Below, in pieces: positions 8,531-19,117 of a DNA stretch of 64,000 nt (its first letter is position 1; every line of letters starts with the position of its first letter). The position numbers and the translations under genes are program-made. The notes beneath the pieces were generated by a model. It had not been told where the DNA came from. It worked only from the letters and a program-made list of their open reading frames with translations, and made no database searches. The stretch covers positions 310,001 through 374,000 of the forward strand of contig NZ_JOEY01000001.1 of assembly GCF_000718165.1 (NCBI RefSeq). Reading direction: 5' to 3'. Source of the DNA: Streptomyces fulvoviolaceus. Lineage in GTDB: Bacteria > Actinomycetota > Actinomycetes > Streptomycetales > Streptomycetaceae.

Positions 8531-9164
8531 CCCCATGACACCCGCACGCTCCCTCTCCCTCCCCGACGGCCCCCAGCTGGGACTTCGTGAGCGGAAGAAG
8601 ATCAAGACCCGGACGGCGATCCGCGACGCGACGTACGCGCTGATCAAGGAACAGGGTTACGACGCCACCACGATCGAGCAGATCGCCGAGCGCGCCGAGG
8701 TGTCGCCGTCCACGGTCTTCCGCTACTTCCCCACCAAGGAGGACATCGTCCTCACGGACGAGTACGACCCGATCATCCTGGCGGAGCTGCGCAACCGGCC
8801 GGCCGACGAGCCGTGGGTCGAGTCGGTGCAGTACGTGATGAAGAAGGCCATCAGCTTCGGGCTCGAACAGGAACCCGAGATCACCCGGCTCCGCTCGCAT
8901 CTGCTGGTCCAGGTGCCCGCGGTGCGTGCCCGGATGCGGGAGCACATCTCGGTCACCAGCCGCATGCTCGCCGAGGCCGTCGCCGAGCGCACCGGCTGGG
9001 ACAAGGACAGTCTGGAAGTCCGGGTCTACACGATCTCCCTCATCAGCGGCTTCGGGGAGATCTCCCAGTACTGGGCCGAGAGCGACTTCCAGGAGGACCT
9101 CGTCGACCTCGTCGACCGCACCGTGGCGGTGCTGGCACACGGCCTGCCGACCCGAAAACCCTGA
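8517..9164 (+). CDS. TetR/AcrR family transcriptional regulator
   Basis: 215 residues. The N-terminal helix-turn-helix covers about residues 20-70: RKKIKTRTAIRDATYALIKE, then TTIEQIAERAEVSPSTVFRYFPTKEDIV, the standard TetR DNA-binding pattern. The C-terminal 140 residues form the variable ligand-binding and dimer domain. ATG 8517 lies inside the exporter gene behind AGGAGG (3-base spacing); ATG 8535 is an alternative. It most likely represses the exporter-regulator operon through the TGAGAG/CTCTCA palindrome at 6967-6981. The ligand is probably a substrate of the exporter. Confidence 0.93.
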   Translation: MPDNDPMTPARSLSLPDGPQLGLRERKKIKTRTAIRDATYALIKEQGYDATTIEQIAERAEVSPSTVFRYFPTKEDIVLTDEYDPIILAELRNRPADEPWVESVQYVMKKAISFGLEQEPEITRLRSHLLVQVPAVRARMREHISVTSRMLAEAVAERTGWDKDSLEVRVYTISLISGFGEISQYWAESDFQEDLVDLVDRTVAVLAHGLPTRKP

Positions 9165-9197
9165 GGGCAGCGGGCGATCGCGTGACATCCTGACCGG

Positions 9198-9917
9198 GTG
9201 AACGGTCCCGAGATCCACGTCGAGTTCGCCCCCGACCTGGCCTTGTTCGTCCGCGCACCGCACCGGACACTCGTCACGGACGGCGTCTCGTCCCTGGGCC
9301 ACGTCGTCGAGTCGGCGGGCGTCCCGCTCACCGAGGTCGGGGCCCTGTGGGTCGACGGCCGCGAGGTGCCGACGTCGTACGTCCCCGCCGCCGGCGACCG
9401 TGTCGAGGTACGGGCGGTCGAACGCCCCCAGCGGGTCCCCGACGCTCCCCTGCGCTTCCTCCTCGACGTCCATCTCGGCACCCTCGCCCGCCGGCTGCGC
9501 CTGCTCGGCGTGGACACGGCGTACGAGTCGACGGACATCGGCGACCCGGCGCTCGCCGCCCGCTCGGCGGCGGAGAAACGGGTCATGCTCAGCCGGGACC
9601 GGGGCCTGCTGCACCGCAGGGAGCTGTGGGCGGGCGCATTCGTCTACAGCACCCGCCCCGAGGACCAACTCCGGGACGTCCTGGACCGGTTCAGGCCCGA
9701 GCTGCACCCTTGGACCCGCTGCACCGCCTGCAACGGCCTGCTCAGGGAGGCCACCAAGGAGGAGGTGGCGGACCGGTTGGAGGGCGGGACACAGCGGTCG
9801 TACGACGTCTTCGCGCAATGCCAGGAGTGCGGGCGGGCGTACTGGAAGGGCGCGCACCACGAGCAACTGGTGGCCATCGTGGAGCGCGCCCTGGGTGAGT
9901 TCCCCGGCCGGGGCTAA
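9198..9917 (+). CDS. Mut7-C RNase domain protein with ubiquitin-like N terminus
   Basis: 239 residues. Residues 1-80 look like a MoaD/ThiS-type beta-grasp fold (VDGREVPTSYVPAAGDRVEV). From about 90 on is a Mut7-C domain: RFLLDVHLGTLARRLRLLGVD, where the conserved Asp is the first PIN-like acid, and EKRVMLSRDRGLL holds a further acidic residue. A zinc ribbon follows with CTAC and CQEC pairs. Relatives are predicted RNases linked to the PIN fold; the target RNA is unknown. The start is a GTG after a short gap from tetR. The stop overlaps that of the convergent oxidase gene by 3 bases, with no terminator between them. Confidence 0.85.
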   Translation: MNGPEIHVEFAPDLALFVRAPHRTLVTDGVSSLGHVVESAGVPLTEVGALWVDGREVPTSYVPAAGDRVEVRAVERPQRVPDAPLRFLLDVHLGTLARRLRLLGVDTAYESTDIGDPALAARSAAEKRVMLSRDRGLLHRRELWAGAFVYSTRPEDQLRDVLDRFRPELHPWTRCTACNGLLREATKEEVADRLEGGTQRSYDVFAQCQECGRAYWKGAHHEQLVAIVERALGEFPGRG

Positions 9918-12373
9918 CGCTTCCTCAGATCCGCCTTCCCGCAGGCGAATCCGTCCTTGTCGCGGTCCAGGCCGTGCCGGTCGCGGCCGTGCACCTCCAT
10001 GCGGCCGTAGCCCTTCTCCTTGAGCCACGTGCACCGTTCCGCTCGGGGCATCTTCGGGAACGTCCACGGAACGCACTGGTCGATGGTGCCGTAGGCGTGG
10101 TCGCAGCCGTCGTAGCCCTCGGGGATCTCGACGCTCTCGGCGACCGTGCCCGGGTGCATGTGCCCCTCGTGCACGTCCTGGCCCTGCGTCGAGGACTCCG
10201 TCGTCAACTCCTCCGCGAAGGCCTGGACGCGCGCGGTGGCGACCTGCCCCTCCGAGCCGATGCGGACCCACCGGGAGACGGACGGCACGCCGTTCGCGTC
10301 GACGACCGACAGCATGTACCAGCCGGGCGGGGCGAGGTCGGGGTTGCTGGTGAGGTTGAGGTCGATGGTGTTGCCGTCGACGGTCATCGGAAGGTCGACG
10401 TAGCGCTGGTTGGGGTCGGAGGAGTGGGTGACGGCGGCCGGGCGGATCAGAGAGGCCTTCACCACCGGCCGGTCGACGGTGATGCGCTGCGCCGTGCCGT
10501 ACGTCCAGTCGGTGCCGGCCACCGAAGTGATCTGCGGGCGGGCGCCCTTGAAGAGGTACGGCGGCTTGTAGATCGAGACGCGCTGGTCGAAGGAGCCGTC
10601 GCCCGGGTTGTCGCCGATGGTCATCACCCTGCCGTCCGGCAGCAGCGTGGCCGAGGAGTGGTACGTCCGCGGAACCGGGTCGGTCGCGAGGCCGGCCTGG
10701 AAGGTGTTGGTCGCCGGGTCGTACATCGAGGCCTCGTAGACGGGGTCCTCGCGGTAGGTGTGCAGGGCGCCGCCGGTCTCCAACACCTTGCCGTCCGGAA
10801 GGATGACCGCGGAGAGGTACACCTTGCCCTCGTCGCCGGTCTGCGCGGTGCCGTCCTCGTAGGTGCCCTGCGGCAGATCGGGGGCCGGCCCGTACACCGG
10901 CGCGGCGGCCTTCATGTCGATCAGGTCGACGAGCCGGTGCGCGTCGGGCGAGACGGTGTGGTTGCCGCCGCCCATGGTGATCACCTTCTGGTCCTGGGCG
11001 GGCGGCAGCAGGACGGACATCGACTGGTCGCGCTCGTCCTTCTTCCTGAGGCCCGGCACATCGGTGATGGTGCCCGCGTCGTAGTCGTAGACCGAAGCGC
11101 CGGTGCCGGACAGGCCGTTGCCGAAGACATGGCTGCCCGTGTAGAAGAGGCGGCCGTCCTGGAGGAGGATCATCGACGGGTACAGGCCCCAGAAGGCCCA
11201 GGCCTGCTTGGCCTCGCCCAGCGGCAGGAACTTGTTCTGCGCGTACGAGAAGTGCTCGTTGACGACCGTGCCCGAGGAGTCCTCGGCGAGGCCGCCGAGA
11301 GCGATGACGTCCCCGTTGCCCATCGCGGTGGCCGACGGGTACCAGTGGCCCGCGAGCGGGTCGTTGGTCCTGACGTACCGGTTGGTGTCCGGGTCGAAGA
11401 TGTAGCCGGTCTTCAGGCCCTTGTAGCCGACGGAGGCGTCCGGCAACGCGTAGTCCTTGTTGCCGCCGATCACCAGCACGCGTCCGTCCGGGAGTTGGAC
11501 GTGTCCGGCGCAGAAGAAGTCGTCGGGGGTCGGGATGTCGGTGTAGGTGTTGGCCACCGGATCGAAGAGGGAGGTCTTGAAGGTGCCCGCGTCGAAGGCG
11601 TCCTTGTCGTTGCCGGAGCCCGCGATCAGCAGCACCTTGCCGTTGTGCAGCAGCACGGAGTGGATGGCCCGCACCGGGGCCTCGGTGCTCTGCACGGTCC
11701 ACTCGCCCCTGCACTCCGGTCCGGTGCCGCCCGTCGTGCAGGGGTCCGGGTCGGCGGGCACGGTCGCGTCGGTCATCGCGTAGTCGTCGGTCGTGAGCGC
11801 GCCTACCCCGTAGAGGGACGCGCCCCAGGTGATCCGGTCGGTGCCGTCGGGGACCACGGGCGTGCGCACCTCGGTGCGGGCCCAGTCGGCGGACTGCGGC
11901 GGGGTGGTGAGGTCGGTCCAGTAGACCCAGCCGGCGGTGGTGTCGTGCCGGAAGAGGGTCACCGCCACATCGGGCGAGGTCGACTTGTACCAGAGCGAGA
12001 GGTCGTACTGACGGCCCGGCACGGCGCTCGGCGCGCAGTCGCTCTCCAGCATCATCGTCTTGCGGTCGCCGTCCACGCGCCGGGTGAGCTCGACGCGTAC
12101 GGCACGGCTGCCGCTGTGGGCGTCGTCGGTGACGGTGAACGTGAAGTCGTTGTCACCCCAGCCCGACTTCTCGAAGCACTGCGGGAACTGGGAGGGTCCG
12201 TCGAGAATCTCCAGGCCCGGGTTGTCGACCAGGTTGGTGGCGGCGGAGGCGGGCTGCGCGGCGATCGGTGCGAGGCCGAGTGAGGCCGTGAACAGGGTGA
12301 GTACGGTCAGCAGGCGGGTGCGTCGGGGTCTTCTGGTACGTGCGCGTGGTCTTCGGAAGCCGTACGGCCTCAT
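9914..12373 (-). CDS. Secreted copper radical oxidase (galactose/glyoxal oxidase-like) with Excalibur C terminus
   Basis: 819 residues. An Arg-rich signal peptide ends near PASAA (residue 45). Residues 46-205 look like a jelly-roll carbohydrate-binding module. Residues 225-610 are a Kelch propeller and 610-710 the C-terminal Ig-like domain. All copper-radical residues can be aligned: Cys288 (FFCAGH) and Tyr345 (HWYPSAT) for the thioether pair, Tyr571-His572 (TYHSSA) and His650 (VTHSSDPNQR) for the copper site. It should oxidise an alcohol or aldehyde and release hydrogen peroxide outside the cell. The last 40 residues hold an Excalibur-type motif, DRDKDGFACG. Its ATG overlaps the GT39 stop by 4 bases, so oxidase and glycosyltransferase are co-expressed. 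The substrate is probably the glycan made by these genes. Confidence 0.87.
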   Translation of the reverse strand: MRPYGFRRPRARTRRPRRTRLLTVLTLFTASLGLAPIAAQPASAATNLVDNPGLEILDGPSQFPQCFEKSGWGDNDFTFTVTDDAHSGSRAVRVELTRRVDGDRKTMMLESDCAPSAVPGRQYDLSLWYKSTSPDVAVTLFRHDTTAGWVYWTDLTTPPQSADWARTEVRTPVVPDGTDRITWGASLYGVGALTTDDYAMTDATVPADPDPCTTGGTGPECRGEWTVQSTEAPVRAIHSVLLHNGKVLLIAGSGNDKDAFDAGTFKTSLFDPVANTYTDIPTPDDFFCAGHVQLPDGRVLVIGGNKDYALPDASVGYKGLKTGYIFDPDTNRYVRTNDPLAGHWYPSATAMGNGDVIALGGLAEDSSGTVVNEHFSYAQNKFLPLGEAKQAWAFWGLYPSMILLQDGRLFYTGSHVFGNGLSGTGASVYDYDAGTITDVPGLRKKDERDQSMSVLLPPAQDQKVITMGGGNHTVSPDAHRLVDLIDMKAAAPVYGPAPDLPQGTYEDGTAQTGDEGKVYLSAVILPDGKVLETGGALHTYREDPVYEASMYDPATNTFQAGLATDPVPRTYHSSATLLPDGRVMTIGDNPGDGSFDQRVSIYKPPYLFKGARPQITSVAGTDWTYGTAQRITVDRPVVKASLIRPAAVTHSSDPNQRYVDLPMTVDGNTIDLNLTSNPDLAPPGWYMLSVVDANGVPSVSRWVRIGSEGQVATARVQAFAEELTTESSTQGQDVHEGHMHPGTVAESVEIPEGYDGCDHAYGTIDQCVPWTFPKMPRAERCTWLKEKGYGRMEVHGRDRHGLDRDKDGFACGKADLRKR

Positions 12374-13980
12374 GCGTCCCCCCCGATTTTCAGGATCTCG
12401 ATCCGGCCGTCGCCCTCCCCGAACGTGGCGACCGGTGTGCCGTGTGCGAGCAGCGCGCCCAGCGTCGGCAGGTTCGTGCGCTCACCCCGCAGGGCGGGCG
12501 TGGACACCACGTAGTCGATGTCCCGCCAGCCGTGCGGCAGCGTCTTCGTCACGGCCGGGTCCTGGTCGAGTTTGTAGTGCCAGATGACGCCGGTGCCCGG
12601 CCGGTATCCGGCGTCGACGGCGTCCAGCCACAGCACGCCGTCCGTGACGATGCGCACCTTCGAGCGGTCGCCGACGGAGGTGTCGCGCAGCCAGTGGGCG
12701 GCGTCGCGGTAGACGCGGTTGTCGTCGGTGGCGGCGATCGTCCGGTCCTGGTCGTACCAGTGCGGTCCGGCGATCGCGACCGCGGTCAGTGCGGCGGCCA
12801 CGGCCGCGACCGCCCTGACGTGCGGTTTCCCGGGCAGCCGGGCGACCACGGCCTGGGCGGTCCCGGCGAGGCAGATCGCGAGGAACGGCAGTGCCTGGAT
12901 CACGTACATCTGTGGCAGATAGCCGCCGGGCCGCAGCGCCACCAGGACCAGCATCAGCACGGCGAGGGCGACCGGCCACAGTCGGCGCACCGCGAGCGCG
13001 AGCACCGCCGCCGCGCCGCCGCCCACCAGCAGATACGGGTCCCGGGTCAGCCAGTCCGCGAACAACTGGTGTGCGTCGGTGCCCGTTTCGAAGGCCGAGC
13101 CGCTGCCCTCGCGCCCGCCGAGCTGGAACTTGAGGCTGCCCAGCAGCGAGACATGCCCGGCGCCGGGCACCAACTCGCCCTTGAGGAGGGCGTAGAGAGG
13201 ATAGAAGAGGCCGGTCAGGAGGAACCCGGAGCCGAAGCCCGCCAAGGAGAACTTGCGGGTGCTGCGGTGGCTGCCCTGCCAGAGCGCCACCAGCAGGACG
13301 GGCAGCAGGACGCCGATGGTCTCCTTGGACAGCATCGCCAGGGCGAAGCAGCCGCCCGCCCCGACGTGGTGCCACAGATGGCGGCGCGGTGAGAGCGCGA
13401 ACGCGAAGGCGGCCAGCGCCCAGACGAGGGCGAAGTTGTCCAGGTAGATCTGGCGGTGCAGGACCACCGCGAGCGGCGACAGGGCGTAGAGCAGCATCGC
13501 CGCCGCGGCGGCGGGGCGGGCCAGTCCGACACGGCGGCCGACGACATAGGTCAGCACACACGCCGCGGCGGCCACGGGCAGCATCGCGATCCGCCCCTGG
13601 GTGAGCGTGGGCAGATCGGGCAGGAGCCAGGAGGGCAGCCAGGACACGCCGGCGAGCTGCATCCAGCCGAACGGCGGGTGGTCGTACCAGTAGGTGTAGT
13701 GCGCGAGTTCACCGTGTTGAACAGCCCAGGCCTGCGCGAGATAGGTGCCCTCGTCGTCATTGGGAAACGGATAATTTCCGATTCCGCAAGCTCGTACCGC
13801 CATGGCGACAAGGAAAACTGGCGCAACCCAGAAATAATCCTGCCGTAACATTCCATGGCGTACGGGAAGATGACCTCCAGGTGAATTTTCTGGTGTCGGC
13901 GGAAGAGCGGCCGATATCTCCTCGGTCTTTTCTCCGGCGGAAGCGTCGCGCACCTGCGCAGACGGTATGGCAGTCCCCAT
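12370..13980 (-). CDS. GT39/ArnT-like membrane glycosyltransferase
   Basis: 536 residues with about eleven hydrophobic segments. After a soluble 45-residue N terminus comes the first periplasmic loop with NDDEGTYLAQAW, the acidic motif of the GT-C/PMT superfamily, and a later YWYDHPPFGWM. These enzymes use a polyprenyl-phosphate sugar on the outer face of the membrane. The donor could be made by the GT2 polyprenyl-phosphate sugar synthase encoded at 15660. The last 130 residues are an extracytoplasmic domain (DRSKVRIVTDGVLW). It is the first gene of a two-gene operon with the copper radical oxidase. The acceptor is unknown. ATG 13980 is at the edge of a long divergent promoter region. Confidence 0.87.
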   Translation of the reverse strand: MGTAIPSAQVRDASAGEKTEEISAALPPTPENSPGGHLPVRHGMLRQDYFWVAPVFLVAMAVRACGIGNYPFPNDDEGTYLAQAWAVQHGELAHYTYWYDHPPFGWMQLAGVSWLPSWLLPDLPTLTQGRIAMLPVAAAACVLTYVVGRRVGLARPAAAAAMLLYALSPLAVVLHRQIYLDNFALVWALAAFAFALSPRRHLWHHVGAGGCFALAMLSKETIGVLLPVLLVALWQGSHRSTRKFSLAGFGSGFLLTGLFYPLYALLKGELVPGAGHVSLLGSLKFQLGGREGSGSAFETGTDAHQLFADWLTRDPYLLVGGGAAAVLALAVRRLWPVALAVLMLVLVALRPGGYLPQMYVIQALPFLAICLAGTAQAVVARLPGKPHVRAVAAVAAALTAVAIAGPHWYDQDRTIAATDDNRVYRDAAHWLRDTSVGDRSKVRIVTDGVLWLDAVDAGYRPGTGVIWHYKLDQDPAVTKTLPHGWRDIDYVVSTPALRGERTNLPTLGALLAHGTPVATFGEGDGRIEILKIGGDA

Positions 13981-14379
13981 GCGGAATCCCCACCCCCACT
14001 TCTAGGCATGCAGACGCAGGGGCTCCCCCCTGGAAACCCCCCGGAATCCGGCATGCCGGAGCATCATGACACGACAGCGGCCTCAAATATAAGAAGAACC
14101 TGTCATTCCGAATGTGCTGAAGATCGACTCCCATAGGCCGCATTGCCGGGGAAATACGGAACCTGATAACTTCCCCGCGGGGGTCCCGACCGGGCGACCG
14201 AGATAAGTCCCGGAAGGCCGAGAAGACACAGCAAAGAAGCTGCTGGATCCGGCCGTGTGCGAGGCAGGTCGGGAAGGCCCGGAAGAAGATCGGGAACGGG
14301 CCGAAAGCAAGGTCCACAAGGCCGGTCGGGCCTACTTCGAGGAAGATCCAGGAAGACCAGAAGACCGAGGGGGGAATTC
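13981..14379. other. Divergent intergenic region of the glycan locus
   Basis: Roughly 400 bases between the GT39 and GT2 starts without a convincing gene. It contains the perfect palindrome CCGGCATGCCGG (14048-14059) and two AT-richer stretches, and purine-rich sequence rises towards the GT2 start. It is the only place from which both halves of the locus can be transcribed. No promoter pair was convincing. Confidence 0.55.
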
Positions 14380-15663
14380 GTGGTCTCCGTCGTCCTATTC
14401 ATCGATTCCATCATTCTCATGATCGCTGCCGGTGTCACGCTCTGGTGGATGCTCCATGCCTGGCGCACTCCGGAGACACTGGAGGCGACAGCGTTCGCCG
14501 AACCCGACGGGCAGCACGGGCTGTCCTTCTCACTCCTCGTGCCGGCCCGGCACGAGGAGGCCGTCCTGCGGCACGCGGTCGAGCAGATGCTGCGCATGGA
14601 CCATCCGTCGTACGAGATCGTGCTGATCGTCGGCCACGACGACCCCGGCACCGCCGCCATCGCCCACGAACTCGCCGAGGAGCACCCCGACAAGGTGCGG
14701 GCGGTCGTCGACACCCACGAGGCGAAGAACAAGCCACGCGCCCTCAACACCGCGCTGCCGCACGCCCGCGGGGACGTCATAGGCGTCTTCGACGCGGAGG
14801 ACATGGTCCATCCCGAGCTGCTCAGCCATGTCGACTTCGCCTTCCGGCGGGAGAACGCCGACGTCGTACAGGGCGGCGTACAACTGATCAACTACGAGAG
14901 CAGCTGGTACAGCCTGCGCAACTGCCTGGAGTACTTCTTCTGGTTCCGCAGCCGACTGCATCTGCACGCCCGCAAGGGCTTCATCCCGCTCGGCGGCAAC
15001 ACCGTCTTCGTCCGCGCCGAACTGCTGCGGCAGACCGGCGGCTGGGACGGCAACTGCCTGGCCGAGGACTGCGACCTGGGCGTCCGCCTCTCCAGCGGCG
15101 GCGCGAAAGTCGTGGTCGCCTACCACTCCGCGCTCGTCACCCGCGAGGAGACACCCGACTCGCTCAAGGCCCTCTACAAGCAGCGCACGCGCTGGAACCA
15201 GGGCTTCCTGCAGGTCCTCAGGAAGGGCGAGTGGCGCAGGCTGCCCGGCGTGGGCCAGCGCCTGCTCGCGCGCTACACCCTCAGCACCCCGTTCGTGCAG
15301 GCCGCCACCGGCATCATGATCCCGCTCGGCCTGGTGCTCGCCTGGGTCGGCGGCGTACCGCTGCCCTTCTCGATGTTCGCCTGGCTGCCGATGGCCCCGA
15401 TGGCAGCCATGGTGATCTTCGAAGCGGTCGCCCTGCACGACTTCGCCCGCGAGTACGGCTTCCGCATGAGCTTCTGGCAGTACGTCAAGCTCATAGCCGG
15501 CGGCCCCGTGTACGCGGTGGTACTGGCGGCGGCCGCCCTGCGTGCCGTGTGGCGCGAGTACACCGGGCGCCGCGACTGGGAGTTGACCTCCCATGTCGGA
15601 GCCCATCTCACCGCGCAGACTCCTCTCACCGCGCAGACTCCGCAGCCCCAGGAGGCACGGTGA
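14380..15663 (+). CDS. GT2 processive-type membrane glycosyltransferase
   Basis: 427 residues. An N-terminal helix (SVVLFIDSIILMIAAGVTLW) leads to the GT-A domain with FSLLVPARHEE, the DxD-like VFDAED, the catalytic LAEDCDLG and QRTRW (the QxxRW motif of cellulose and hyaluronan synthases and related enzymes). Two to four C-terminal helices follow. It should add sugars from a nucleotide donor at the inner membrane face, perhaps processively. GTG 14380 is chosen for the strong GAGGGGGG site upstream. The C-terminal tail carries a direct repeat (LTAQTP twice, 15608-15640). The stop overlaps the next start (GTGA). Confidence 0.88.
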   Translation: MVSVVLFIDSIILMIAAGVTLWWMLHAWRTPETLEATAFAEPDGQHGLSFSLLVPARHEEAVLRHAVEQMLRMDHPSYEIVLIVGHDDPGTAAIAHELAEEHPDKVRAVVDTHEAKNKPRALNTALPHARGDVIGVFDAEDMVHPELLSHVDFAFRRENADVVQGGVQLINYESSWYSLRNCLEYFFWFRSRLHLHARKGFIPLGGNTVFVRAELLRQTGGWDGNCLAEDCDLGVRLSSGGAKVVVAYHSALVTREETPDSLKALYKQRTRWNQGFLQVLRKGEWRRLPGVGQRLLARYTLSTPFVQAATGIMIPLGLVLAWVGGVPLPFSMFAWLPMAPMAAMVIFEAVALHDFAREYGFRMSFWQYVKLIAGGPVYAVVLAAAALRAVWREYTGRRDWELTSHVGAHLTAQTPLTAQTPQPQEAR

Positions 15664-16853
15664 CTACACCGCCCGCCGATGTGTCCATCGTCGTCCCGAC
15701 CTTCAACGAAGCCGACAACATCCACGAACTCCTCGACCGGATCGCCGCCGCCCTGCCCTCCGGGACACGTGCGGAGGTGGTCTTCGCCGACGACTCCACG
15801 GACCACACCTGCGAGGTGATCGAGGAGGCGGCCGCGTACTGCCCGCTCCCGGTGATCCTGCACCACAGACCCGTCCCGGAGGGCGGCCTGGGCGGCGCGG
15901 TCGTCGAGGGCATCGCTCGCTCCTCCGCACCGTGGATCGTCGTCATCGACGCCGATCTGCAGCATCCGCCGGAGCTGATCCCCGAACTGATCGCACGGGG
16001 CCGGACCAGCGCCGCCGAACTGGTCGTGGCCAGCCGGTATGCGGCGGGCGGCGACCGCAGCGGGCTCGCCGGCGGCTATCGCAAGCTGGTCTCCAGCACC
16101 TCGACCCTGGTGACCAAGGGCCTGTTCCCGCGCGCCCTGAGCGGGCTCACCGACCCGATGAGCGGCTTCTTCGCGATCCGCCGCACCGCGGTCGACCGGG
16201 CCTCGACGGAGAACGAGGGACTGCAGCCGCTCGGCTACAAGATCCTGCTGGAGCTGGCCGTGCGCTGCCTTCCCAGAGGCATCGCGGAAGTGCCGTACAC
16301 CTTCGGCGAGCGGCACGCCGGCGAGTCCAAGTCCACGGCGAAGGAAGGCATGCGCTTCCTTCGCCATCTGATCACCCTGCGCACCGCCGACGCCCGGGCC
16401 CGCGCCATCGCCTTCGGGCTGATCGGACTCTCCGGCTTCGTACCGAACCTCGTCCTGCTGTGGCTGCTGACCACGACGGGTCCCGCCCTGCACTACGCCC
16501 CCGCCGAGATCATCGCCAACCAGGCGGGGCTGCTCTGGAACTTCGCCCTGATCGATTCCCTGGTCTACCGCAACCAACGGCGCCACCACAGACGCTCGGT
16601 ACGGCTGCTCACCTTCACGGCCGTCGGCAACGCGGACCTGGTGGCCCGTATCCCGCTCTCGGCACTGCTCATCACGGCCGGCGGCATGACGGCCGTACCG
16701 GCGACGGCCCTCAGCATGGCCATCGTCTTCACGGCGCGCTTCCTGCTCGTCGACCGCTGGCTCTACCGGCGGGCACTGGAACGGACGAGGACATCGCCGC
16801 TCCACGTCGCACCGGAACGGGTGCCGGATCCCCTGCCGGACCCACTCGGCTGA
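15660..16853 (+). CDS. Polyprenyl-phosphate sugar synthase (GT2) fused to GtrA-like membrane domain
   Basis: 397 residues. Residues 5-235 match dolichol-phosphate mannosyltransferase-type GT2 enzymes: SIVVPTFNEADNIHELL, EVVFADDSTD, and IDADLQHPPE with the catalytic acids. Residues 250-385 form four hydrophobic segments like GtrA (FGLIGLSGFVPNLVLLW), thought to help flip the lipid-linked sugar. The product would be a polyprenyl-phosphate monosaccharide, the donor type used by GT-C enzymes such as the divergent GT39 neighbour. GTG 15660 overlaps the previous stop by 4 bases and has GGAGG 5 bases before it. Confidence 0.9.
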   Translation: MTTPPADVSIVVPTFNEADNIHELLDRIAAALPSGTRAEVVFADDSTDHTCEVIEEAAAYCPLPVILHHRPVPEGGLGGAVVEGIARSSAPWIVVIDADLQHPPELIPELIARGRTSAAELVVASRYAAGGDRSGLAGGYRKLVSSTSTLVTKGLFPRALSGLTDPMSGFFAIRRTAVDRASTENEGLQPLGYKILLELAVRCLPRGIAEVPYTFGERHAGESKSTAKEGMRFLRHLITLRTADARARAIAFGLIGLSGFVPNLVLLWLLTTTGPALHYAPAEIIANQAGLLWNFALIDSLVYRNQRRHHRRSVRLLTFTAVGNADLVARIPLSALLITAGGMTAVPATALSMAIVFTARFLLVDRWLYRRALERTRTSPLHVAPERVPDPLPDPLG

Positions 16854-16882
16854 GGCTGGCCGGCCCTGTCAGTCAGGAACCG

Positions 16883-18931
<2,049 letters not shown>

Positions 18932-19117
18932 CCTGCCGCAGTACCCGGCGCGTCAGGCGTCAGGCGTCTCCCGGACGGTGACGTCGAGTTTTCCGGGGCC
19001 CCTGCCCGGTCCTCCGGCGAGGAGAAGGCGATCGAAGACCGCACGCCCCCTCGCACCAATGCGCCGTCCGCAGCACACTTGACCAAGAAAGCCGTTGCCG
19101 CCGGAGGGGGACGTGAC

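Noticed and set aside
8397..11714. 1105-codon minus-strand open frame
   Set aside because: It crosses the tetR, Mut7-C and copper oxidase genes in the wrong frame. No family motif is seen, and the real genes explain the region.
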